Source: CAYLGT01 sp964383465 (lineage in GTDB: Bacteria > Patescibacteriota > Saccharimonadia > Saccharimonadales > Saccharimonadaceae). From it: 50,308 nucleotides of DNA. Shown here piece after piece: positions 41,485 to 48,299 of this stretch. Position numbers and translations under genes: made by a program. The stretch spans positions 1 to 50,308 of the forward strand of contig CAYLGT010000006.1 of NCBI GenBank assembly GCA_964383465.1, read 5' to 3'. How positions within the stretch are numbered: the stretch's first letter is position 1; each line of letters starts with the position of its first letter. Under the pieces are notes generated by a model. That model worked only from the letters and a program-made list of their open reading frames with translations, did no database searches and was not told the DNA's origin.

Positions 41485-41904
41485 ATGGATGTGAATATCA
41501 ACCTTTGGGCAGTACTTGCGGCAACAGCTGCGATGTTTGTCGTCGGTGCGTTTTGGTACATGGTTCCGTTTGGCAAGATCTGGGGCAAGATCCATGACTT
41601 CGACAAGCTGAGCAAAAAACAACAGGATGAGATGCGGGCAAAAATGGGCCCATGGTATGGTGTGCAGCTAGTGGTTACGATCATTTCTGCGTTTGTACTT
41701 GCTATGTTCATACAACTACTGCCTGATCAATCACCCTACTACATCGCGTTTTTACTCTGGTTTGGCTTCGTCTTGCCAACCGAGGCTTCAGCGATGATCT
41801 TTGGCGGCAGTAAGCCTGAGTATGTCTGGCACAAGATTGCGATCTCGAGCTCAGAAGCACTCTTGCATTTGCTTGTAGCCGCTTGGGTCATAAGCCTTTT
41901 TTAG
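41485..41904 (+). CDS. DUF1761 membrane protein
   Basis: 139 residues with four likely membrane segments: WAVLAATAAMFVVGAFWYMV, VQLVVTIISAFVLAMFIQL, YIAFLLWFGFVLPTEASAMIF and ALLHLLVAAWVISLF. FWYMVPFGKIWGK is the DUF1761 N-terminal signature. Shine-Dalgarno AAGGAGAAAG. Function unknown. Confidence 0.75.
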   Translation: MDVNINLWAVLAATAAMFVVGAFWYMVPFGKIWGKIHDFDKLSKKQQDEMRAKMGPWYGVQLVVTIISAFVLAMFIQLLPDQSPYYIAFLLWFGFVLPTEASAMIFGGSKPEYVWHKIAISSSEALLHLLVAAWVISLF

Positions 41905-41911
41905 TAAAACG

Positions 41912-42178
41912 ATGCACGTATCGTTTTCATCAAAAATACATAAAAACCCCGGCACAGGTGGGTGGACCTGTGTGAAGTGGGATAAGTCGGTGGAAGTTTT
42001 TGGCACTCGGGGAAGGGTAAAAGTGCGAGGCACGTTTGATGGCATACCGTTTCAGACATCCTTTATGGCCCTCGGGGATGGCACACATATGCTTCCTGTT
42101 AAGCAAGAAATACTCAGCAGGTTACAAAAATCTGTTGGAGATGATATAGAGGTAGTGATCCACGAAAGGTTGGTTTGA
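41912..42178 (+). CDS. DUF1905 protein
   Basis: 88 residues, a small beta-barrel. GGWTCVKWDKSVEVFGTRG, VKVRGTFDGIPFQTSFMALG and HMLPVKQEILSRL match DUF1905. These are often encoded next to YdeI/DUF1801 proteins, as here. Function unknown. Confidence 0.75.
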   Translation: MHVSFSSKIHKNPGTGGWTCVKWDKSVEVFGTRGRVKVRGTFDGIPFQTSFMALGDGTHMLPVKQEILSRLQKSVGDDIEVVIHERLV

Positions 42179-42180
42179 CT

Positions 42181-42648
42181 ATGGCTTCAGTGCAAAAAAT
42201 TACTCCATGTCTCTGGTTCCAGGACGGCGCGGAAGATGCGATGAATTATTACTGTGAAGTATTTCCGAACTCAAAAATAGTGGAAATCCAACGCTACCCA
42301 GACGAGTCGCTTGATGAGCATTTTGTCGGCATGTCCGGCAAGGTGATCACAGGGATATTTGAACTGAATGGACAGCGATTCATGTGTCTAGACGGCGGCC
42401 CTGCATTCAAACTGAGCGAGGCAGTGTCGTTTGTGATAGATTGCAAAGACCAGGCAGAAATCGATTATTTCTGGGAAAAGCTATCGCACGTTCCAGAATC
42501 GGAGCAGTGTGGCTGGTGCAAGGATAAATTTGGTCTGAGCTGGCAAATCGTTCCCGCTAACATGGGAGAACTCATCTCGACACCTGCCGCCATGCAGGCG
42601 ATGATGCAGATGAAAAAGATCGACATCGCAGGACTTCAAAACGCGTAG
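42181..42648 (+). CDS. VOC-superfamily protein (PhnB / 3-demethylubiquinone methyltransferase-like)
   Basis: 155 residues from ATG 42181; a TTG at 42175 overlaps the upstream stop. ITPCLWFQDGAEDAMNYYCEVFPNSKIVEI opens the beta-alpha-beta module, and GWCKDKFGLSWQIVP closes it. Pfam calls this 3-dmu-9_3-mt, but it lacks any SAM fold and the real activity of the family is unclear. Last of the DUF1801-DUF1905 run. Confidence 0.8.
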   Translation: MASVQKITPCLWFQDGAEDAMNYYCEVFPNSKIVEIQRYPDESLDEHFVGMSGKVITGIFELNGQRFMCLDGGPAFKLSEAVSFVIDCKDQAEIDYFWEKLSHVPESEQCGWCKDKFGLSWQIVPANMGELISTPAAMQAMMQMKKIDIAGLQNA

Positions 42649-42688
42649 TGCCAAGGAGTATACTGAGGGTAGATAAAAAGGAGGTATC

Positions 42689-42883
42689 ATGGGCAAGGTA
42701 AGTGGCATGAAGCAAGGCGGTGGCGGCGGGGGAGCTGTGTATGGACTTGGGTTCCTAGGTGCGGTGATCTACTACGTCTCGACAGCGTCCGGCTTTTGGG
42801 TTGGTGTGCTCGGTATCTTGAAGGCATTTTTCTGGCCAGCCTTTCTCGTGTTTGAAGCGATGAAGTCGCTGGGCATGCAGTAG
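42689..42883 (+). CDS. Small glycine-rich membrane protein
   Basis: Not recognised. 64 residues, strong Shine-Dalgarno AAAGGAGG. A Gly run (KQGGGGGGAVYG) is followed by two hydrophobic stretches (GLGFLGAVIYYVSTASGFW; GILKAFFWPAFLVFEAM). Function unknown. Confidence 0.6.
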   Translation: MGKVSGMKQGGGGGGAVYGLGFLGAVIYYVSTASGFWVGVLGILKAFFWPAFLVFEAMKSLGMQ

Positions 42884-42898
42884 AAAAAGCCAACAAAA

Positions 42899-42924
42899 AA
42901 CACCCCGCATGAAAGCGGGGTGTT
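42899..42924. terminator. Bidirectional terminator
   Basis: AACACCCCGC-ATGAAA-GCGGGGTGTT with A-rich and T-rich flanks. It serves the small membrane gene on plus and the surface protein gene (42974) on minus. Confidence 0.9.
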
Positions 42925-42973
42925 TTGCTGTCTGAAGGATTCCCTAAAGACGGGGAAGAGCGGTCAGACTCAT

Positions 42974-43822
42974 TTAGCCAAGGATGCTGCGGCGGGCACG
43001 AACGACGTAGGTGATACCTGCGGCGAGGGTGCTCAGACCAAACATAGTAGCGATAGTGCCAGTTGGACCGGTTGAAGCGATTACGGCTGGGGTTTCGTTA
43101 CAGGTGTTAAGGTCTTTGCTGTGCTTGCTTGCGTCAAACTCGTTTTCCTTGATGGTAACGATTTCTTTGGTTGCAGTTACACAGACTTTGATGCTGCCTG
43201 GCTGAGCAGGAGCACATTTGTTAAGGTCTTTGCTGTGCTTGCTTGCGTCAAACTCATCTTCCTTGATGGTGATGATCGTTTTGCTCGCAAGGTCACAAAC
43301 CTTGATGTCTTTAGGCTCAGTGGTTTCACACTCAACCTTTGCTTGGAACTGGACGAACTCAGCAGTTGAACCTGCGAGCGTGCCTTTGTTAACACCCGTA
43401 GTGGTGATACCATCTGCGAGTGTTTTGATAGCAGCGCCTTCTGAAGTTAGGTTCTTTGTAGAACCAGCAACATAGACGAGGCTACCGTTAGTGACGTTTA
43501 CTGAAACGCTACCGCTTGTGGTAGTTGCTGCATCTGCAGCATTTGTTGCAGAAACAGTAGTGTTACCAGCGAGGGTAGTTTTGACTGTAACGTCTTTGAG
43601 TTGACCAAATTCGCTGTTAGCAACGAAGATGCTGAACTTTACGGTGTCACCACACGTAGCGCTGACACTTGAACCGTAGGCAGTGCCTTTGGTTTCGTTT
43701 TTGACTTTGTAAAAGTCAGCGCTTGTCTGTAGCTGACCAGGGCTGTCAGCAAAAACTGGTGAGACAAACGCGAGTGATGGTGCTGCAGCCAGAGCTGCAA
43801 CAGCGAGTACAAATTTCTTCAT
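42974..43822 (-). CDS. Cell-surface protein with 38-residue repeats and a sortase-like tail
   Basis: 282 residues. Signal peptide MKKFVLAVAALAAAPSLAFV ending near PVFA-DS. The middle is Thr/Ser/Val rich, like a beta domain. Two repeats of 38 residues each hold KVC, then TIKEDEFDASKHSKDLN (or ENEFD) and a second Cys. The C-terminus IASTGPTG, a hydrophobic stretch and RARRSILG resembles a sorting signal, although LPxTG is not kept. I know similar repeats from Saccharibacteria surface proteins. AAGGAG precedes the ATG. Role in host contact is inference. Confidence 0.75.
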   Translation of the reverse strand: MKKFVLAVAALAAAPSLAFVSPVFADSPGQLQTSADFYKVKNETKGTAYGSSVSATCGDTVKFSIFVANSEFGQLKDVTVKTTLAGNTTVSATNAADAATTTSGSVSVNVTNGSLVYVAGSTKNLTSEGAAIKTLADGITTTGVNKGTLAGSTAEFVQFQAKVECETTEPKDIKVCDLASKTIITIKEDEFDASKHSKDLNKCAPAQPGSIKVCVTATKEIVTIKENEFDASKHSKDLNTCNETPAVIASTGPTGTIATMFGLSTLAAGITYVVRARRSILG

Positions 43823-43899
43823 GGAATTCTCCTTACTTGAAAATTTCTGGCTCGGTTAATATATAGACGCAAACGAGATAGTCGCTACGATTTCTAAAA

Positions 43900-43961
43900 A
43901 GTGTTGCGCGGAGCGCACGAGTGAGAACTGGCTGTCCTCGAACTCGTGCGCCCGCGACACT
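43900..43961 (-). terminator. Long terminator after the secreted 489-aa gene
   Basis: On the minus strand AGTGT-GCG-GCGCACGAGT pairs with ACTCGTGCGC-CGC-ACACT (about 18 bp with small bulges), followed directly by TTTTT (43896-43900). Confidence 0.85.
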
Positions 43962-43978
43962 CTACTGCGGGAACCTAC

Positions 43979-45448
43979 TCACGGAACCGTGGGCAGGTCC
44001 TTGATGTTGAACGTGTCCGAAGCGGTACCGAACTTGTCGGTGACCGAGTCGGTCGCCTTGACGGTGACGGTGTCGGTGTTGGTGCCCTGAGAGGGCCCCT
44101 CGCCGGGGGCGGTGTACTTGACGCACACCTCCACACCGTCCTGCGCCGGGGTTGAGTTCTTGACGAACGTGCCGACCTGGGCGGACCAGGTGATGGTCCC
44201 CGCGTGGCCCGCGGGGAAGTCGGCCGTGGCACAGATGTTGCCACTGGCGCCCACGTAGTAGTCGTTGACGTTGGTGATCGTCACGGTCGGCGCCGGGTAG
44301 ACGCACTCGACCACGTTGATCGTGAACGACTTGGACTTGTCAGCCGTCACCAGCAGGGCCGTACCGGGGTACGATCCCACTCCCTGGTTGGGGAAGGTGA
44401 AGGTGACTTGACCGTGGGCCGGCACCGCCTTGGTGTAGACCTGGCCGCGGTAGGTGACCTTGGCCGTGTCGTCGATCGCGTTGGGGTTGCTCACCGTCAC
44501 GCTGGGATCCTGCGTGTCACCAGGAGCGACGCACGCCATGGGCGTGACGTCGACACCAGGCGCCTCGTAGGACGGAGGCGGCGGGTTGGAAGAGCAGCTG
44601 GCGATGGCGGAGCCCTCGACAGTGACCTCGGCCGAGCCCATGATCGAGCCCTGCACCTTGATGTCGCTCTTCAGGGAGAGCTTGACCTGCTTGATGCCCT
44701 CGGCCTCAGCCTCAGCCTTGGTGCGAGCGGTGACGCGGATCTTGACGTGGCCCTCGGCCGTTCCCTTGGCGGAGAACGAAGCCTCGGACCAGTTGCCGGA
44801 TCCACAGTCGGCACGCACGGTGCCCTTGACCATGGCCCAGGCGGTCCAGTCGACCTCGAGGTCCACAGTCACGGAGTTGTGCTGCTTGACCTCGACCACC
44901 ATGTCGGCCGGGACGGTCGGCCAGTCCGGACCGGGCTTGGGGTTCACGCAGTCACCGACCCACTTGTGGGTCTTGGGGTTGTACCAGCCGCGGTGGCGCG
45001 GCGTGGTGCAGTTGCCCTTGGCGAAGTCGAACAGCGCCCAGGCATGCTGGACGTGCCGACCACCCTCGACCTGGAACGGCGTGCCGTCCCGCATCTTGAG
45101 GGTCCGCGGGTACCACTTGCCGTGCTTGAGCCGGAACGGCTGGCAGCTGGCGGCGCCCTGGTTGTAGCTCTTGGCGAACGGAACCTTGAGCGCCGCCGCC
45201 GGCTTCCAGTGGCCCTTGGCGCCCGGGTTCTTGAACCAGGCACCGACGATCTTGCCCTCGGCGTTGGTGTTGACGATGGAACTCGCCTTCACCTTGGCAT
45301 CGGCGTTGACCTCGTCGATGGCCGTGGCATGCGCCTCGGCCGTGATCTCGGTCGCGCTCGCCGATGAGGCGAACCCGACAGTCGTGAGGAATGCGCCCAT
45401 GATCGCCATGATGATGGCGACCACGATGGCGCGTGGCGTGTACTTCAT
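43979..45448 (-). CDS. Large secreted protein of unknown function, GC-rich and AAG-biased
   Basis: 489 residues from ATG 45448, set by GGAG 5 nt upstream; an open frame continues to 45544 but lacks signals. The signal peptide (about 1-32) is hydrophobic with cleavage near ASSASA-TEI. Residues 33-300 have WFKNPGAKGHWKP, WYPRTLKMRDG and HRGWYNPKTHKWVGDC blocks with several Cys, and an Ala/Glu/Lys region (TARTKAEAEAEGIKQVKLSL). Then a proline spacer NPPPPSYEAP and two Ig-like beta modules to the end. No sorting tail or membrane anchor. Lys codons look to be AAG throughout. Function not recognised. Confidence 0.7.
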   Translation of the reverse strand: MKYTPRAIVVAIIMAIMGAFLTTVGFASSASATEITAEAHATAIDEVNADAKVKASSIVNTNAEGKIVGAWFKNPGAKGHWKPAAALKVPFAKSYNQGAASCQPFRLKHGKWYPRTLKMRDGTPFQVEGGRHVQHAWALFDFAKGNCTTPRHRGWYNPKTHKWVGDCVNPKPGPDWPTVPADMVVEVKQHNSVTVDLEVDWTAWAMVKGTVRADCGSGNWSEASFSAKGTAEGHVKIRVTARTKAEAEAEGIKQVKLSLKSDIKVQGSIMGSAEVTVEGSAIASCSSNPPPPSYEAPGVDVTPMACVAPGDTQDPSVTVSNPNAIDDTAKVTYRGQVYTKAVPAHGQVTFTFPNQGVGSYPGTALLVTADKSKSFTINVVECVYPAPTVTITNVNDYYVGASGNICATADFPAGHAGTITWSAQVGTFVKNSTPAQDGVEVCVKYTAPGEGPSQGTNTDTVTVKATDSVTDKFGTASDTFNIKDLPTVP

Positions 45449-45562
45449 GATTGCTCCAATCCCCCTATCCTGCGGGGTATCGTTGGTCGGTTTTGGGACC
45501 GCCACACTCACCCCGCGGGGAAGTGTGACGATAGCGCCAGGCACGCATGTCTAGCGGTAACG

Positions 45563-45622
45563 TCACACTCCGAGGAAGATCGAAGCTGCAGTAGAGATGT
45601 CAGGGTCGATGAACCAGCTCAC
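45563..45622 (-). CDS. Possible short leader ORF in the long 5' leader
   Basis: GTG start, 19 residues (VSWFIDPDISTAASIFLGV), right after AAAGGAGGT, though spacing is shorter than usual. Its stop lies inside a 9-bp stem AGTGTGACG/CGTCACACT. A leader peptide role is inference. Confidence 0.25.
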   Translation of the reverse strand: MSWFIDPDISTAASIFLGV

Positions 45623-45818
45623 AACCTCCTTTCACCTGCTATGTGGCGAGTAGGCGGCTGCAAGAAATCATCTGCTTCTCGATGTAGCTGCAGCTACCTC
45701 TCGAATCATATAACTTCTTTCGCTCACCAACTCATCCGCCTTTCAGATAAAGAGGCTATGAGCTGGTCCATTAGAAACCCTAGTGACTATCTCGTTTACG
45801 AAGTTATTTTGATAAATC

Positions 45819-45864
45819 AAAAAAGCGTCGCAAACATTTTCTTGGCTAAATTGTTAAACGACGC
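45819..45864 (-). terminator. Terminator-like hairpin inside the leader
   Basis: On the minus strand GCGTCG (45864-45859) pairs with CGACGC (45830-45825), with more pairing inside, followed by TTTTTT (45824-45819). Lies about 75-120 nt after the transcription start. Confidence 0.65.
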
Positions 45865-45947
45865 CTCTATAAGTGAGAGACCAAATGGAAAATGATTCCT
45901 CGCAGAGTTACCACTACCTTGGTCCCACCTCACTCGAGGTTATATCC

Positions 45948-45976
45948 ATACTATCACAAATTAGCATAATTGTCAA
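45948..45976 (-). promoter_or_regulatory. Strong promoter of the secreted-protein transcript
   Basis: TTGACA (45971-45976), 17 nt spacer, TAGTAT (45948-45953) on the minus strand. Confidence 0.75.
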
Positions 45977-46031
45977 GACATTTTAATCATATTTTGCAAC
46001 TAAGCACAACAGCTTTGACAGGGGTTTCAGG

Positions 46032-46037
46032 TATAAT
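46032..46037 (+). promoter_or_regulatory. -10 of uvrC
   Basis: Consensus TATAAT, 7 nt before ATG 46045: a leaderless transcript is expected. The nearby TTGACA at 46015 is only 11 nt away and too close to be its -35. Confidence 0.55.
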
Positions 46038-46044
46038 AGTGGGC

Positions 46045-47658
46045 ATGACAGATGCGCTTGCCAAAAAGCTCAAAACTCTCCCCATGACACCCGGGGTGTA
46101 TTTTCATAAGTCGTCGAGTGGTGAGGTCATCTATGTAGGCAAGGCGGCCAGGCTTCGTAACAGAGTACGCCAGTACTTCCAGACGTCCAGAAACAGAGAC
46201 CTCAAAACAGATGCACTAGTGGCCGAAATCGCCGATACCGACTGGATAGAGGTCGAAAGTGAGCTCGACGCGCTGTTTCTCGAGTCAGAGATGATCAAGC
46301 GCTATAAGCCGCGTTACAACATACTACTACGAGACGACAAGAGCCAGTTATACGTGCGCATACCCATGAACGATGCATACCCAAGCGTGACGTTCACTAG
46401 AGGTCCCCTGGACGATGGTGCGACCTATTTCGGTCCGTACTATAACGGCTGGGCGGTAAAAAAAGCCCTTCGATACCTGCGTCGCGCGTTTCCGTATAGC
46501 GTTCATGAGACTATGCCGAGTCGCCTCTGTTTGCAGTACCACATAGGCCTTTGTCCAGGAGTAGAGGCGCAAAAAGTATCTTCGAGCGACTACAAAGAAA
46601 CGCTCAAAAAGCTGATCCGCTACCTCAAGGGCGAGCGAAAAGCCCTGATGGCAGAGATCGAGCGGGACATGAAAAAAGCGGCCAAAACCCATGACTTCGA
46701 GCAGGCGGCACTACTGAGAAATCGTCTGCGTGACATGAAAGAGCTACAGCGTCAGATAGTCTTCGGCGATCGTGAGTTCATGGATATTAGCAAAGACCAA
46801 GGGTTAGCGGGTCTACAGAGTTTGCTCGGATTGCCTGAGGTACCGCGGCGCATAGAAGGCTATGATATCTCTCACATGAGCGGAACGAATAACGTTGCCA
46901 GCATGGTCGTTGCTACAAATGGCCTCGCCGACAAGAGTCAGTACCGCAAATTCAAGATGCAACTGCCTGGCAATGACGACTTTGGTCACATGCGTGAAAC
47001 TATGCAACGACGGTTTAGCGGCAAACATGCCGACTGGCCCACTCCGCAGCTGGTGCTAATCGACGGAGGAAAGGGGCAGCTGAGTGCGGCCTCGCAGGCA
47101 GCAAGGGAACTAGGTGTAGAGGTACCGATGATTGGTCTGGCAAAACGTGATGAAGAGATAGTCGTACACAAAGCACTTTCTAACGTGACGGTTGATATCG
47201 CGGCAATCTCAGCGTGGGCCCGGGAGAAGAGTCCGTTTGATGAGCCAACGCTCATGCCGGTCAGGGGCAGGGCTCTCGAGGACAAATATGTTCACTTGTA
47301 CACCCAGGACGGGTACAAGGCAGGTGCAGAGGATCTGGACGGCGAGTTTTTGATTATAAAACTACCAAAAGATCACCATATCGTGAAACTTTTGCAGCGC
47401 CTCCGCGATGAGTCACACCGCTTTGCTGTCAGCTATCACAGTACTCTCAAGCGCAAAGCCGCCACCAAAAGTATCTTGGACGAGATTCCGGGTGTGGGGC
47501 CAGCGACACGAAAAAAACTCATTGCCAGTTTTGGCAGTGCACAGGGTGTAAAAACAGCGTCGAAAGCGCAACTAAGCGCTGTAGTGGGTGAAAAACTTGC
47601 ACTCGTCATGAGCGGATGGTTTCACGAGGGGGCAAAGCAGTCGACGCATAAGTCCTGA
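46045..47658 (+). CDS. uvrC: Excinuclease ABC subunit C
   Basis: 537 residues from ATG 46045 (an upstream in-frame ATG at 45970 lies before the -10). GIY-YIG nuclease: MTPGVYFHKSSSGEVIYVGKAARLRNRVRQYF. UVR segment: KKAAKTHDFEQAALLRNRLRDM. RNase H-like domain: EGYDISHMSG and PQLVLIDGGKGQLSAA. Two HhH motifs at the end (SILDEIPGVGPATRKKLIASFGS). It makes both cuts around a lesion with UvrAB. Confidence 0.96.
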   Translation: MTDALAKKLKTLPMTPGVYFHKSSSGEVIYVGKAARLRNRVRQYFQTSRNRDLKTDALVAEIADTDWIEVESELDALFLESEMIKRYKPRYNILLRDDKSQLYVRIPMNDAYPSVTFTRGPLDDGATYFGPYYNGWAVKKALRYLRRAFPYSVHETMPSRLCLQYHIGLCPGVEAQKVSSSDYKETLKKLIRYLKGERKALMAEIERDMKKAAKTHDFEQAALLRNRLRDMKELQRQIVFGDREFMDISKDQGLAGLQSLLGLPEVPRRIEGYDISHMSGTNNVASMVVATNGLADKSQYRKFKMQLPGNDDFGHMRETMQRRFSGKHADWPTPQLVLIDGGKGQLSAASQAARELGVEVPMIGLAKRDEEIVVHKALSNVTVDIAAISAWAREKSPFDEPTLMPVRGRALEDKYVHLYTQDGYKAGAEDLDGEFLIIKLPKDHHIVKLLQRLRDESHRFAVSYHSTLKRKAATKSILDEIPGVGPATRKKLIASFGSAQGVKTASKAQLSAVVGEKLALVMSGWFHEGAKQSTHKS

Positions 47659-47680
47659 TCGGGTATACTAAGAGGCACGT

Positions 47681-48067
47681 ATGCGAAAACAATTTGCTGT
47701 GTTTTTACTGAGGTGGCTGCTGAACACATTTGGGCTTTGGGTTGCAAGCCGATTGCTCGGAAGTACATTTAACGATACACAAGCTACGACAACGACGTTT
47801 GTGCTTGCTGGACTCGCTCTGTCGCTTGCCAACAGCATCTTGAAACCTATCGTGGTCGTTCTTGCGTTGCCAGCAATACTCGTGACCCTCGGTTTGTTTA
47901 TGCTGGTGGTCAACGGCCTCATGGTATACGTTTCACTCAAACTCGTTCCACATCTGGACATAAGTTTCGTGGGGGCGATATTTACCGGTATTATCATCGG
48001 TCTTATCAACTACGTCATCAGTGGATTATTGGAATTACAGCGTAATGATCGGGAGATAGCAGTATGA
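47681..48067 (+). CDS. Phage holin family 4 / superfamily IV membrane protein
   Basis: 128 residues, four membrane segments (FLLRWLLNTFGLWVASRLL; TTTFVLAGLALSLANSILKPIVVV; LALPAILVTLGLFMLVVNGLMVYV; FVGAIFTGIIIGLINYVISGL). The NSILKPIV and FMLVVNGLM pattern fits this widespread chromosomal family, whose members are seldom true phage holins. TATACT ends 11 nt before the ATG. Overlaps secG by 4 nt. Confidence 0.8.
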   Translation: MRKQFAVFLLRWLLNTFGLWVASRLLGSTFNDTQATTTTFVLAGLALSLANSILKPIVVVLALPAILVTLGLFMLVVNGLMVYVSLKLVPHLDISFVGAIFTGIIIGLINYVISGLLELQRNDREIAV

Positions 48068-48288
48068 ACGTCGCAAGTATTTTAGAAATTGTCACCATAG
48101 GATCAGGGGTGCTTATGGTCATCACCATCCTTCTTCAGGCACGTGGCGCTAGCCTCGGCGCAGGTTTTGGTAGCTCTGGAGAGCTGTTCACGACTCGTCG
48201 CGGTATCGACAAGAGTCTTTATGAAACGACTATCGTTCTGGCGGTAGTGTTTGTCCTGTCTATATTGGCTAACCTCATCCTTGCCTAA
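48064..48288 (+). CDS. secG: Preprotein translocase subunit SecG
   Basis: 74 residues, two membrane segments with the SecG loop: ITILLQARGASLGAGFGSSGELFTTRRGIDKSLYETT. It supports SecYEG translocation. Begins inside the end of the holin-family gene. Confidence 0.9.
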   Translation: MNVASILEIVTIGSGVLMVITILLQARGASLGAGFGSSGELFTTRRGIDKSLYETTIVLAVVFVLSILANLILA

Positions 48289-48299
48289 GCGGGGGCAGC

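Larger units (their letters stand above)
45449..45941 (-). ncRNA. ~490-nt 5' leader of the secreted protein with early terminator
   Basis: From the promoter start (about 45941) to the ATG (45448). It opens with hairpin ACCTC-GAGT-GAGGT, reaches a terminator-like hairpin at 45825-45864 after ~110 nt, then has GTAGCTGCAGCTAC, the leader ORF and stem AGTGTGACG/CGTCACACT near 45531-45575. It may make a ~120-nt small RNA by default and the full mRNA by read-through. Plus-strand ORFs here look spurious. Confidence 0.5.

Noticed and set aside
44204..45367. 387-codon plus-strand ORF
   Set aside because: Antisense shadow of the GC-rich secreted-protein gene: Arg/Gly/His-rich with no domain, and it lacks a Shine-Dalgarno sequence. 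The minus-strand ORF has a signal peptide, Shine-Dalgarno and terminator.
45641..45895. 84-codon plus-strand ORF before uvrC
   Set aside because: Lies over the minus-strand leader and its terminator; low-complexity peptide, no Shine-Dalgarno sequence.
47681..48067. Prophage holin as evidence for a prophage
   Set aside because: This family is common on chromosomes, it is tied to secG by a 4-nt overlap, and no other phage gene is nearby.
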